Part shown: positions 1-8,900 of the stretch, one piece after another
Layout: every line of letters begins with the position of its first letter
Position numbering within the stretch: position 1 is the stretch's first letter
From: Pseudosporangium ferrugineum
GTDB lineage: Bacteria > Actinomycetota > Actinomycetes > Mycobacteriales > Micromonosporaceae
DNA length: 64,000 nucleotides
Reading direction: 5' to 3'
Assembly: GCF_003002065.1 (NCBI RefSeq)
Contig: NZ_PVZG01000014.1
Coordinates: 186,001-250,000 of the forward strand
Notes under the pieces: generated by a model
The model's input: only the letters and a program-made list of their open reading frames with translations
Databases searched by the model: none
What the model was told of the DNA's origin: nothing
Program-made: the position numbers and the translations under genes

Positions 1-195
1 CGCCAGGTTGAACAGGGCGTCGATCTGCGCGGCGAGCTCCGGGCTCTGGACGTTGAGGGCTGCGGCGTGGCTACCGCCGTGCTGGGAGACGTACTCGTTG
101 ACGTTGGCCTGCTGCTCCGGGCTGAGACCTCGGGTCAGGCGCTCGGCGTAGTTCGGGCCCAGGAGGGCGGTGAGGTCGGCGTCGGTACCATTCAC
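1..195 (-). CDS. Partial prophage protein, N-terminal 65 residues
   Basis: The gene runs off the left edge, so only the N-terminus is visible. It starts at a GTG (193-195) behind an AGGAAAGG-like ribosome binding site near 206-213. The fragment begins MNGTDADLTALLGPNYAERL and continues with a short helical, Gln/Ala-rich stretch. No family is recognised. It points away from the GntR/UTRA pair and lies on the same strand as the tail genes, so it probably belongs to the prophage late or accessory block. The frame is open all the way to the edge and codon use favours G/C third positions. Confidence 0.6.
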   Translation of the reverse strand, partial: MNGTDADLTALLGPNYAERLTRGLSPEQQANVNEYVSQHGGSHAAALNVQSPELAAQIDALFNLA

Positions 196-308
196 GGTGG
201 GACGACCTTTCCTGTTAGCGCTGGTGAGTTGCGTTCCTTGGCCCCGGGCAGGCGTTGCAGTCGCCGCGCCCGGGGCCGCTTTCGTGTTGCTTGCTCCTTG
301 CTGACCCG

Positions 309-335
309 AACCTTAGTACTTGAAGTACTAAGGTT
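309..335. promoter_or_regulatory. Perfect 13+1+13 palindrome, likely GntR operator
   Basis: The half-site AACCTTAGTACTT is followed by one central base (322) and its exact reverse complement. A long AT-containing palindrome in this GC-rich DNA, lying between the divergent genes starting at 195 and 449, is typical of an operator for a GntR/HutC dimer. The likely ligand is the full-length regulator encoded at 985-1761. This is inferred from sequence symmetry and position only. Confidence 0.7.
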
Positions 336-389
336 GCAAGGAGACTGGCACATCTACTCGCGCGTCACCCGGCCTGAGTACTCCCGGTG

Positions 390-403
390 CCTTAGCACTA
401 AGG
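390..403. promoter_or_regulatory. Second, shorter operator-like palindrome
   Basis: CCTTAGCACTAAGG is an imperfect palindrome sharing the CCTTAG...CTAAGG arms of the 309-335 element. It sits 46 bp before the ATG at 449 and is probably a second, weaker site for the same regulator. Together the two sites would let the GntR/UTRA pair control its own operon. Confidence 0.55.
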
Positions 404-448
404 ATCAGGGAGCATGATCGGAGCGCTAACAGGAAGAGGGGTACCGCC

Positions 449-988
449 ATGAGCGAACTAAGCTCAAGCAGCTCCGACCGCTACGTCCAGACGCAGCAAG
501 GCGACGCCTGGGCCGCCGATGCCGCAGCCCAGGGCAAGGTCGGCACACAGCGTCTACTCGTCGTAGAGACGGGGCCACCAACTGAAGAAGTCCGCGACGC
601 CCTCCAGCTCGACACGGGCGCGGAGGTCGTCGTACGACGGAGGCTCATCCTTGCCGACGGCGAGCCCGTCGAAATCGCCGCCTCCTACTACCCCGCCGCC
701 ATCGCCGCCGACACCGCATTGGCCGAGAACAAGAAGGTCCGCGGCGGCGCCGTCCGAGTGCTGGCCGAGGGCGGGCACCCGCTGGACGAATCGATCGAGC
801 GAGTCACTGCGGAGCGTCCCACCTCGGAAGACGCCGAGCTGCTCAACGTCGCCGAGCATGAGCCCCTGATCGTCGTCCGTCGCGTCAGCTCCCCTGCCGG
901 CCGCGAGCCGGTGGAGTACGCCGTCAATCGGATGGTCGCGAGCAGGGTCGAGCCGCTCGAGTACCGGATGCGGAACACCGAGCAGTGA
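449..988 (+). CDS. UTRA-domain protein without a DNA-binding domain
   Basis: This 179-residue protein matches the effector-binding UTRA fold of HutC-type GntR regulators from about residue 30 to the end. It contains the signature SYYPAAIA segment and the LAENKKVRGG stretch. It lacks the N-terminal winged helix that should precede this domain. Its UTRA region is clearly related to that of the next gene, which overlaps it by four bases (GTGA at 985-988), so the two are translationally coupled. It may bind the same ligand or form a heterodimer that modulates the full-length regulator. The ATG follows a GGAAGAGGGG ribosome binding site. UTRA assignment is confident; the modulator role is inference. 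Confidence 0.8.
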   Translation: MSELSSSSSDRYVQTQQGDAWAADAAAQGKVGTQRLLVVETGPPTEEVRDALQLDTGAEVVVRRRLILADGEPVEIAASYYPAAIAADTALAENKKVRGGAVRVLAEGGHPLDESIERVTAERPTSEDAELLNVAEHEPLIVVRRVSSPAGREPVEYAVNRMVASRVEPLEYRMRNTEQ

Positions 989-1761
989 GCGCCCCGAACC
1001 GTGTCCCCGACGATGGTGTCCGGCAGCGGCAGCAGCAGATCGCCGCGAACCTACGCGCCCTGATCCTGTCCGGCGACCTTCGCGCCGGCGACAAGGTCCC
1101 GTCCACGGCGGACCTCATGACCCAGTATGGGGTGACCGACAAGACCGTCCAGCGGGCGCTCGCCATTCTCAAGGCTGAGCGGTTCGTGGAGGGTCAGAAG
1201 GGCCGCGGGGTGTTCGTCACTGCGCACACCCCGACCGTCATCCAGGCCAGCCATTACCCGCAGCCGGCCCGCGACCAGCCATACAGGTGGATCACCGACA
1301 ACGCCTCTCGTGGCAGGGCCGGCAGCATCGAGCTCTTGCACGTCGGTGAGGTACCCGCGCCGGCCCAGGTGGCGGCTGCCTTCGGCCTTGAGGCCGGTAC
1401 GCCCGTGGTGGTCCGCCAGCAGCTGTTGAGCTTGGACGGCCAGCCGGCTGAGTTGGTGTGGTCGTATTACACGACCGAGGTGGCTCGCGGCACCCGGCTG
1501 GCGGAGAACCGAAAGATCCGCGGAGGGACGCCGGCAGTCCTGGCTGAGCTGGGTTTCCCACTGCGCAATGCCGTCGACCAGGTGCTGGCGCGGCTGGCGA
1601 CGGTTGACGAGTTCATCGCGCTCAGGTTGCCCGAGGATATGCCTGTGCTGCGGCAGCTTCGCGTGGTGTTCACCGAGGAGCAGCGGCCGATCGAGGTAAC
1701 GGTCATGGTCAAGGCGGGCCAGCACTACGAGATCCAGTACGAGCTTCCCAGCGCGACATGA
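985..1761 (+). CDS. GntR/HutC-family transcriptional regulator
   Basis: The 258-residue protein has a GntR winged helix at about residues 10-75, with the typical sequence DKVPSTADLMTQYGVTDKTV followed by an ERFVEGQKGRGVFV wing. A UTRA ligand-binding domain follows at about 110-255. It begins at a GTG overlapping the stop of the UTRA-only gene. The palindromes at 309-335 and 390-403 are the obvious operators, giving autoregulation. GntR regulators with this architecture control transfer or maintenance functions in actinomycete integrative elements (the KorSA type), which fits this location. The effector is unknown. Confidence 0.88.
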   Translation: MSAPNRVPDDGVRQRQQQIAANLRALILSGDLRAGDKVPSTADLMTQYGVTDKTVQRALAILKAERFVEGQKGRGVFVTAHTPTVIQASHYPQPARDQPYRWITDNASRGRAGSIELLHVGEVPAPAQVAAAFGLEAGTPVVVRQQLLSLDGQPAELVWSYYTTEVARGTRLAENRKIRGGTPAVLAELGFPLRNAVDQVLARLATVDEFIALRLPEDMPVLRQLRVVFTEEQRPIEVTVMVKAGQHYEIQYELPSAT

Positions 1762-1829
1762 TCGGGAGGGGGGTCGAATGGCCTCCTCTTGCGCAATGCC
1801 CGCTGCGGGCTTCGTCTATCGATCCACGA

Positions 1830-2066
1830 TCAGCGAAAAATCTGAACCTTAGTGCCGAGGATCGTAGTAGAGCAGCCATTGAACACGTCGTACTCCACCA
1901 CCGGCGTAATGCCCAGGCCGCCACTACCTTCTGCCTGTTTGGCGGCCAGGGCACCGGCCTCGCGGCACAGAGTCCACCGGTACGTCTGCAGCGACACCAC
2001 GCCGATCACCGGCAATGACACCGCAAAAAGCACCGCTGAAATCACGATCGCTGTCGTACGAGTCAT
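1830..2066 (-). CDS. Small single-pass membrane protein
   Basis: This 78-residue protein has an N-terminal hydrophobic segment (about residues 5-26, TAIVISAVLFAVSLPVIGVV), read as a signal anchor or uncleaved signal peptide, and a short polar C-terminus ending VQIFR. Two cysteines in the soluble part (in LCREAG and NGCSTT) could pair outside the membrane. Its ATG overlaps the stop of the lipoprotein gene at 2063-2066 (ATGA), so the two are expected to be made together at the cell surface. No family is recognised. Confidence 0.65.
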   Translation of the reverse strand: MTRTTAIVISAVLFAVSLPVIGVVSLQTYRWTLCREAGALAAKQAEGSGGLGITPVVEYDVFNGCSTTILGTKVQIFR

Positions 2067-2602
2067 GACTTCACCGTCCAGTAGCCATACTCGGAATCGG
2101 AGAAAAGCGAAGAGATTTTCAGTTGCACCTTCGATCCGCTGATCTCATCTGGCGGCAGATCCCATGACACCCATCCGTCCGTGTTCTGCCCAGCCTTCAA
2201 ATCCGCAGACTCGAACTCCGGCTTGCCGTCGAATCCAGCGAATGACGGTTCTCGGACCTTACCGTTCTTTTGCACCAACGACAGCTCACACGAACACGCG
2301 AACGTCTCGCCCTTTGTCACGTCAACACGCAGGAACGCCAGCAGGTAGGCGCCGTTCTCGGCCTCTGAACCAAACTCACTGCGGGTCTCCACCTGCGCCT
2401 TCGACAACGTGTACGTCGCCGACAAGCTCCCGGTGTCCACGGTCAACTTCTGGCCCATCTTCACGGCGACCGGTCCGACGTTCGTGCCCTTACCAGCGGC
2501 ACCCGCCGCACCGCCACCTTCAGTAAGTGAAGGGCTCGCGCCGCAGGCCAAGGCCACTACGGCGAGAACCGCCAAGCCGACGGTGAAAGTCTTGCTTCTC
2601 AT
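2063..2602 (-). CDS. Surface lipoprotein with a DUF4352-like domain
   Basis: The 179-residue precursor has a lysine/arginine n-region, a hydrophobic core and a lipobox (VALAC) at about residues 17-21, so it should be a lipid-anchored exported protein. After a Gly/Ala-rich linker, residues about 45-178 form a beta-rich domain that resembles the immunoglobulin-like DUF4352 fold, with a CSCEL motif. It lies in an operon with the small membrane protein downstream. Its leader strongly resembles that of the DUF4190 gene at 2761-3243, suggesting common control. A surface lipoprotein in a prophage may alter the lysogen's envelope (for example superinfection exclusion); that is speculation. Confidence 0.75.
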   Translation of the reverse strand: MRSKTFTVGLAVLAVVALACGASPSLTEGGGAAGAAGKGTNVGPVAVKMGQKLTVDTGSLSATYTLSKAQVETRSEFGSEAENGAYLLAFLRVDVTKGETFACSCELSLVQKNGKVREPSFAGFDGKPEFESADLKAGQNTDGWVSWDLPPDEISGSKVQLKISSLFSDSEYGYWTVKS

Positions 2603-2700
2603 GGGAGCTCCATGGATGGGCTGGGTTCGGGGCTGGTTCCGGCCGGATACCAGCCGACCGCACCGTGACCAACTCCGGAAGCGACGACGTTGAAGTGGTC
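2603..2700 (-). promoter_or_regulatory. Leader of the lipoprotein gene, near-duplicate of 3244-3341
   Basis: On the minus strand this region contains CCACTTCA, then TTGGTCACGGTGCGGTCGG, then an AACCAGCCCC..ACCCAGCCC block just before the start codon. The same blocks occur in the same order before the DUF4190 gene, with identical 28-base spacing between the first two. TTGGTC followed 17 bases later by TATCCG could be a promoter. The conserved leader implies shared regulation. Confidence 0.5.
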
Positions 2701-2760
2701 TGATTGGGCAATCGCAATTAGCCGTTCGACCTGAAAAACCGCCAAACGGCGATACGCAGA

Positions 2761-3243
2761 TTAGGGCGTTGGCGTTGGGGAGACATCAGGTGTCGCGACG
2801 CCCAAACCACCGAGGAAGAAGAACAAGGCCCACGGCACGATGAACACATAACCAAGAACCAGACCTGTCACGGCGAGGCCTCGCCCACCCTTGGATCCGT
2901 TCTTCGTGTCAATCAAACCCGCGTGACCCGCGACGATAGCCACGAAGCATGGAATGCCGAGCATGCACCAGCCCCCGAGTGCGCCGAGGATGCCGAGCAC
3001 CATGGACGCGGTTGCCCAACCCGATGTGGGAGCGGCGGGCGCTACGACGACCTGCTGGTATACCGGCTGCTGATACACCGCCTGGGGGGAGTACTGCTGC
3101 CCGTACGGGGTCGCCGGCGACATCGGCACTCCCGACACCGGATATCCATACGTTGGCGGCTGGGCCGCGTAATGATCCGGCGCGGCAAACTGCTGCGGGT
3201 GCATGGGCCGAGTGGGCGGCAGTTGCTGAGGGTCGTACGACAT
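2761..3243 (-). CDS. DUF4190-type membrane protein
   Basis: The 160-residue protein has a Pro/Gln/Tyr-rich cytoplasmic N-terminus (residues 1-70), then two hydrophobic segments (about 78-106 and 120-148) joined by a short loop containing GHAGLIDTKNGSKGGRGLA. This is the usual layout of DUF4190, a two-helix family common in actinobacteria. It precedes the lipoprotein operon on the same strand and shares a similar leader with it. The ATG at 3241-3243 follows a GAGG-rich ribosome binding site. Function is unknown; the element may use it for envelope modification. Confidence 0.8.
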   Translation of the reverse strand: MSYDPQQLPPTRPMHPQQFAAPDHYAAQPPTYGYPVSGVPMSPATPYGQQYSPQAVYQQPVYQQVVVAPAAPTSGWATASMVLGILGALGGWCMLGIPCFVAIVAGHAGLIDTKNGSKGGRGLAVTGLVLGYVFIVPWALFFFLGGLGVATPDVSPTPTP

Positions 3244-3341
3244 GAGGAGACCTCGGCTCGGGCTGGGTCAGGGCTGGTGGCGCGGCCGAGCACCAGCCCT
3301 GGAGACCCGACCGCACCGTGCCCAACGTTGAGCCGCCTCTA
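3244..3341 (-). promoter_or_regulatory. Leader of the DUF4190 gene, near-duplicate of 2603-2700
   Basis: On the minus strand it carries CCCACTTCA, TTGGGCACGGTGCGGTCGG and an ACCAGCCCTGACCCAGCCC block before the ATG. This matches the lipoprotein leader in order and spacing. No good -10 hexamer is evident at the expected distance, so the shared element may be an operator or leader rather than a core promoter. Confidence 0.5.
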
Positions 3342-3492
3342 GTGAAGTGGGTCATCCGTACCTCCATTGCCGCCGAGCGGCATGTTCCTCGTCAGCCGTA
3401 CGGCCAGCCCACGACGAACGCGCACGAGTTCCCACCAACCGACACGTGTTGCGCTGCCGAGAATTACCTTAAAAGGGGCGTAGCATAGCTTT

Positions 3493-3717
3493 ATGCTCCC
3501 GCTTCTTGACCCTGAGACCGGCAACCGCTTGGACGAAGACGACACGCCGCGAACCCGGGAGGAGGTCGCGCGGCTCCAGGTTCCGTGCCCTCGGTGTACG
3601 TCTCCCGTGACGTTCAGTCCGCTGGACGTTGGAGGTTTGGAGGCGGTCGGCGATCGCCGGTATCGCGCCGGCAGACACTCGTTCAGCTGTAATTGTTACT
3701 CGCAAGATGTGGCATAA
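3493..3717 (+). CDS. Small zinc-ribbon-like protein
   Basis: This 74-residue protein contains CPRC at about residues 32-35 and CNC near the C-terminus (about 68-70), which could form a treble-clef or ribbon zinc site. It is a lone plus-strand gene between the DUF4190 gene and the tail operon. AAAAGGGG at 3470-3477 is a usable though distant ribosome binding site. Short zinc-ribbon proteins are frequent in actinophages, often without a known role. No family is assigned. Confidence 0.5.
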   Translation: MLPLLDPETGNRLDEDDTPRTREEVARLQVPCPRCTSPVTFSPLDVGGLEAVGDRRYRAGRHSFSCNCYSQDVA

Positions 3718-3738
3718 GCGAGAGCACGTAGAGGCCAC

Positions 3739-3894
3739 TTACTGGCCCTCGAGAGCCGCCTCAGCAAGGGCGCTATCAATTTCGGCCAACGCTTGCGCCG
3801 CTGCCTGAGCCAAGGCCAGGAGGTTCGGGTCGCCAACCGAAACCGATTGATTGCAAAGTATCTGCCGCAGCAAAACAAGCGTCTGCGCGGTCAT
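3739..3894 (-). CDS. Small helical protein after the tail fibre gene
   Basis: A 51-residue product beginning MTAQTLVLLRQILCNQSVSV is encoded by a gene whose ATG overlaps the stop of the receptor-binding protein (ATGA at 3891-3894). The sequence is Ala/Leu-rich and predicted helical. A longer reading of the frame adds an Arg-rich stretch inside the fibre gene and is not favoured. The coupling suggests a fibre chaperone or minor virion protein, but no homology is recognised. Confidence 0.55.
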   Translation of the reverse strand: MTAQTLVLLRQILCNQSVSVGDPNLLALAQAAAQALAEIDSALAEAALEGQ

Positions 3895-5606
3895 GTGAGC
3901 GGCCCGACCGTCGCCCCGTTGATCCGGACGAACAGCCCTGCGGTGGTGGTCCACATGTCACCGTCGACCGGAGTGGTCGGGGCCGTCCCATGGGGGACGT
4001 TCAAACCGGCTTTGCCCGTCACGCTGGCTGCGGTGTTCAGCCTGCCCGCAATCTTTGTGGTGTGGTTGGCGGTGCCCAGCGCAATCTCGTTTGTAACGTT
4101 CGTCGAAGCCCCGGCTCCGCTCGTATCGCAACCAATAGCGACGGACCCCCAGCCAGTCGCCGACGTGAACGCACCCAGGGCGGTTGCATAGGACCCACCA
4201 CCTCCGGCAACTGAGTTGTAGCCGATGGTGGTGATGTAGTTGACCGCCGTCGTCGACGCCTGGCCTGTGCCGTAACCGAGACTAGTTTGCCCAACTCCGG
4301 AGGTAGTGGCGTTCGCGGCTGTTCCAGCCGGGGAGTACTGCGAGTTGTGCCCGACCGCAACGTTGTTCGCACCGGTCGTCATGCTGAACTGGGCGTTGCT
4401 ACCGATGGCAACGTTCGCAGCGCCGGTGAAGAGGTTGAACTGGCTGGCCTGGCCGATCGCAACGTTGAAGTTCGGCGTGGTGATTTTGTTCTGGGCCTGC
4501 TGGCCGACCGCCACGTTGTTCACGCCCGTAGTCAGCGCGACCTGTGAGTTCTGGCCGATCGCAATATTGTTTGCGCCAGTCGCCAGCGGCTGAGCGCCGC
4601 CGCCGAACCGCAGACTAGACGCAACGCCGGGGTTGACGCCCGGGAAACCAAACCGGGCGGCGACAATGCCCATAGTCGTGGCGGGCAGTTGCGGCGAGGA
4701 TAGCTGTGATTTGAGCTCAACCTGCCGGGCCACGGACTGAACGGGGTAATCGGCCAGGGGTACCATGCCGGGGAAGACCGCGATCGCACCGATTGACTGG
4801 ACCAAGGCGACGACCTGATCCACCTGCGCGGCGAGCAGCGCGGGATCGACGGACTGATAGACATCATTGACGCCATGCTCGACCACCACGTAGTCCGGTG
4901 TTTGCGGTGCAACGTCGGTCGCGAAACGGGCGATCATCTGCGCCAGGGTGTTGCCGGGTACGCCAGCGTTCACGACTGTCGTCTCGCCGAGGCGGGCATC
5001 GAGAGCGGCCTTGAACCCGGGCAGGATGCCCGCCGTCCAGGAGTCACCGAGCCAGACAATCTTCTTGCCGCTGCCGGCGAACACGTACTGTCCGTTGGCT
5101 TGGGCGTTAGCGGCCCAGTAGCCATAGGCTCGAGATCCGTAGGGGTCGGCAGTGATGTGGGAGCTGTTGGACCACAGATGCGCAATCTCGGTGTTCTGCG
5201 CCATCGTCACGGATGTTGCTGGAGCGATCGTCAGATTGTTGCTGTTGACCGCGCTAACCTTGACGAGCTGCTGGTTAGCAGTTCCCGGGTTGAGGATCAG
5301 CACGCTCCCGACGACGAAGTTTAATGCTGAGGCGACGGGAAGCACGGTGCCGCCGGCCAGTACTTGCGCAGTCAGTGTCGTCGCCCCATTAATTTGCCCG
5401 GTCACCCAGACGTTCGCGGCGGTGAAGAAATTGTTGTAGACGTCGAGGTAGTAGACCGGCTTGCGGACGATCGTGTTGAGCGCTTCGGACAGGCCCTGCA
5501 CCTGAGACTGGTTGATTGAGATTGGGTCATTGCCCGCGAGGTTGTGTGTGGCGGCGTGTGCGGCTTGCCCGAGCAGTTGATATCCCCCACTGGCGCTGTA
5601 CTTCAT
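3891..5606 (-). CDS. Tail receptor-binding protein, SGNH-like domain plus YadA-like beta roll
   Basis: The 571-residue protein opens with HAATHNLAGNDPIS (residues 17-30), a motif common at the start of phage tail fibres. Residues about 180-300 look like an SGNH/GDSL hydrolase: block I GDSW (187-190, Ser 189), block II NAGVPGNT (213-220), block III GVND (245-248). The C-terminal Asp-x-x-His block is not visible. Residues about 340-500 repeat an NNxAIGxxSQ-type unit, as in the left-handed beta roll of YadA-like head domains. The end, PTTPVDGDMWTTTAGLFVRI, is typical of actinophage fibre tips. It would bind, and perhaps deacylate, a cell-surface glycan. Loss of hydrolase activity is possible. 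Confidence 0.85.
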   Translation of the reverse strand: MKYSASGGYQLLGQAAHAATHNLAGNDPISINQSQVQGLSEALNTIVRKPVYYLDVYNNFFTAANVWVTGQINGATTLTAQVLAGGTVLPVASALNFVVGSVLILNPGTANQQLVKVSAVNSNNLTIAPATSVTMAQNTEIAHLWSNSSHITADPYGSRAYGYWAANAQANGQYVFAGSGKKIVWLGDSWTAGILPGFKAALDARLGETTVVNAGVPGNTLAQMIARFATDVAPQTPDYVVVEHGVNDVYQSVDPALLAAQVDQVVALVQSIGAIAVFPGMVPLADYPVQSVARQVELKSQLSSPQLPATTMGIVAARFGFPGVNPGVASSLRFGGGAQPLATGANNIAIGQNSQVALTTGVNNVAVGQQAQNKITTPNFNVAIGQASQFNLFTGAANVAIGSNAQFSMTTGANNVAVGHNSQYSPAGTAANATTSGVGQTSLGYGTGQASTTAVNYITTIGYNSVAGGGGSYATALGAFTSATGWGSVAIGCDTSGAGASTNVTNEIALGTANHTTKIAGRLNTAASVTGKAGLNVPHGTAPTTPVDGDMWTTTAGLFVRINGATVGPLT

Positions 5607-5616
5607 TCCCTGCCCC

Positions 5617-5904
5617 TCAGTAGCCTGTGACCATAACGGTCGGAGTGCCGGCCGACCGCAGGCGGACGACCGAGTTAGCGCCGGCGGTCTCGTCGGGGAC
5701 GTCGACCGCCGCCAGAACGGGTGGTACCACCTGATTGCCGTCCTGGTTCGAGGCCACCGCGGGCACCGGCACGTTCTTGGTGTTGAAATAGATGGTCGCC
5801 GGGTTGGAGACGACGACGATGCGGATCGTTCCGCAGTTCTGGTTCAGCGTGAACACGCGTTCGACGTCAGCCACGAGCGTCGCGTGGAGTGGCGAGGCGA
5901 CCAT
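5617..5904 (-). CDS. Small putative virion protein
   Basis: This 95-residue protein lies between the tape measure and the receptor-binding protein on the same strand. It is beta-rich (RIVVVSNPATIYFNT, SVVRLRSAGTPTVMVTGY) with no transmembrane segment. Position and composition suggest a small tail-tip or decoration protein. The ATG at 5902-5904 lies 28 bases downstream of the tape measure stop. No named family is recognised. Confidence 0.65.
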   Translation of the reverse strand: MVASPLHATLVADVERVFTLNQNCGTIRIVVVSNPATIYFNTKNVPVPAVASNQDGNQVVPPVLAAVDVPDETAGANSVVRLRSAGTPTVMVTGY

Positions 5905-5932
5905 CTGTTATCCAATCCTTTGTGACAATTCG

Positions 5933-8900
5933 CTAACTGCCCAGTGCGGCGACCACGTTGCCGTTGTTGCGGGCCTTGATGTTCTTCTTCAACCCGTCCA
6001 CCAGGAAATCCCCGGTGAAGCCGGGCGCGAAGTCCAGGACGAACGTGTGCGCCCCAGCGATCGCCAGATTGCTCGACACGGCAGCGTCCAGATCCGCACC
6101 CAATCCGGGGAACGAGGTATCGGTGACCAAGCTGGTCACGCCCGCCAGCTCCGCGCCCAGCGCCTCCTTGCGGGAAGCGATACCGTCGATCAAGCCGGAC
6201 ATGATCGCCTGCCCCTCAGGGCGGAGCATGACCCGGTCCTTCGAGATCGGGCCCTTCTTGGACTTGATGTACGTCGCCAGGCTGGTCAGGTAGTAGCCCA
6301 GGTTCCGCTTCTGCGAGTCGATGCCCTGCTGCAGTCCCTGCGCGACGATCTGGCCGACGTTGTACAGGATCTGACCCGGCCTGTCCCAGGGCGACTGCAC
6401 CTGCGTCTTGAGGCCCTTCGCGGTCCGGTTCGTCGCCGGGTACATCGCGGCGATCCCGTTTGCCAGGCTCGCGCCTACGTTCTTGCCGGCCGAGGTCAGC
6501 GTCGACCCGGAGTTCGTGAACTGGGCGGTCACGATGTTCTTCAGCCCGACCGCGGTGTTCTTCGCCGTCGGATACCTCTCCCCGAGACCCTTCACCAGCC
6601 CGGACACAAGGTCCCGGCCCTTCTGCGCCAGGGTGCCGGTGACCGTACCCACGCCCTCACGGACCTTGGCGACCATCTCCCCGGCCTTACGCTTCAACCC
6701 GGCCAGACCGTCACCGATGCCCTTGATCAGCCCGTTGATCAGGTCGTCGCCGATAGCAGCCATCACCGTCGACGGCGAAGCGATCCCCAATCCCGCCTTG
6801 ATCCGGCCGACCAGAGAATCCGGGCCCTCCCAGAACAAGCCAGGGATGTTGTCGCCGACCTTCCCGATCGACCGCTTCAGCCCCTCCAGCAGACCCTCGC
6901 CGAAGTCCGAGCCGGCGTCGTCTCCTGCCTGCCGCAGGTTACCCAGCCCCGGCGATGACGTGGTCTTCTTGCCGCTCTTGCTGCCGAGTATCCGGCCGAC
7001 CCCCGTCAGCGCATCCGCGGCGCCCTTACCCGCGCCGGTCGCGTTGCCTTCCCTGCCGCCGAACAGCTCCCTGATCGCCGTCATGAAAGCGTTCAGCTTG
7101 TCGATCCACCCGTCGATCTTCTTGACCCACCGGGCGGCCTTCTGAATGCCGTCGACGATGCTCTCGAAGAACTGGCGGATCCCCTCCTGATGTGCCGGGT
7201 CGTCCAGCCAATCCGACACCTTCTGCAGGCCGTCGGCGAACCCCTCGAGGGCGGACTTGTCCTTACCGACGTGCCGGCGCCCCGTGATGATCGTGATGAT
7301 GCTGCCGATGATCGACACCACGGACCCGCCGATCCGGAAAATCTGGTGCATCGCCTCCGTCGCCGCGGTGAAGAAGTCCTGCAACGCACCGGACTTCTCC
7401 CCGGCCGCGACCCACTCCGAGAACTTCGTGACAACGTCGGCGATCTCGTCGCCGAGCGCCTCCAGGAACGGTGCACTCGCGGCCGACAGCGTCCCGAACG
7501 CCTCCACCAAAGGCCCGGACACCGCATCAAGGATCTTGTCGAGGCCCTTACGGAACCCCTCCGCACCCGTCTCGATGTCCTGGATGAACTTCGGCTTCCC
7601 CAGACTCTTACCGAGGTTCTTGAAGAAACCGTTGAACGTGTCCGCGTACGAGCCGAAGATCCGCCCCAGCGGCTTCTTCCACCTACCCGCCAACGTGGTG
7701 ATGACCGTGTCCAAGCCCGCGAACAGCCGCTGCTGCACATCCAGCCGCAAATCATCGAAGGCAGGCTTCAAACGCTTGATCGCATCCACGAACGCCTGCG
7801 CCGACGGCGCCAGCTTCGGCAACTGCGACGCCAAACCACCACCGCCCGCGGAAGCGGCCTTCTTGTTCGCCTCCGCCAGCGAGTCCTGCGCCGACGCCAA
7901 AGAGTCGTACGACGACTTCAGGCCATCGTTCGCGGCGATGATCGCGTTCTGAGCATCCAGCACGCCGGCCTGGGCGTCCTTGACCGCCTGGAACGCCTGC
8001 CGCTGATCCTCCAGAGCATCCCGGACCTTGTCGGAGCCCTCGACGCCCTTCCGGTTCGCGTCAGCCGACGCCTCACCCAAGTCTTCGGTGGAGTCCTTCG
8101 CCTCCTCAAGGGCCTGCTGGGCCTGCCGATACTCCAGGTCTGCGCGCTGAATATCCGGCAGGACACCGGTCTCCTTGGCCTCATTCAGCGCCCGAAGCGC
8201 TTCGGTGACCCGCAGGGCGGCGTCTTCCTCATCAAGCCTCGCCCCGGCCAGGGCACGGTTCAGGTCCTCGATGTCCTCACGGGCCTCACGACGGGCCTTG
8301 TTCACCGCCTCCTGGGCCTGCTTCGCCCGCCGCTGCGCCTCACTGACACGGCGTACGGCGTCGTCGTAGCCGCGCTCCGCCGCCTGCACCCCACGCGTCG
8401 CCGCAGCGATCCCACGGCGGGCGGACTCCACCCCCCGCTCCGCGGCGGCGATCCTGCGGGCCCGTGACGCCGGATCCTCACCCGCCGAGCCGCCGCCGGC
8501 CTTCGGCTTGAACGCCGCACCCAACGTCTCCGAGATCCCGGAAAAGCCGAGCTTCAACGCACCGAACGCCGCCAGCCCACCCGCGATAGCGCCAGGGACC
8601 GACGCCGCCGCGCCAGCCACCGCGGACACCGCACCCGCGGCTACCACCGCCGCGCCGCCCAGCGCCGCCATGCCCGCGGTCGCCACCGCGAGGAAGCCGA
8701 CGATCGCGCCGATCGGCCCCGCAGCGGTGGTGAACGCCCCGACGAGGTTCCCGCCCAGCTGCGCCGAGTTCCCCGCCGCCTTCTGCAGCGCACCACCGAG
8801 GTCAGCGACCGCGGACGACACGCCTGCGATGTTCGGCAGGGCCTTACTGAACCCCCGCAGAGCAGCGCCGACACCGGTCAGCGCGGAAGCACCCCGGCCG

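Noticed and set aside
67..417. Plus-strand open frame of 116 codons over the first operator
   Set aside because: It overlaps the more plausible minus-strand gene and the palindrome, and shows no domain.
1848..1861. A third GntR operator (CCTTAGTGCCGAGG)
   Set aside because: Only one arm matches and it lies inside the 3' end of the small membrane protein gene.
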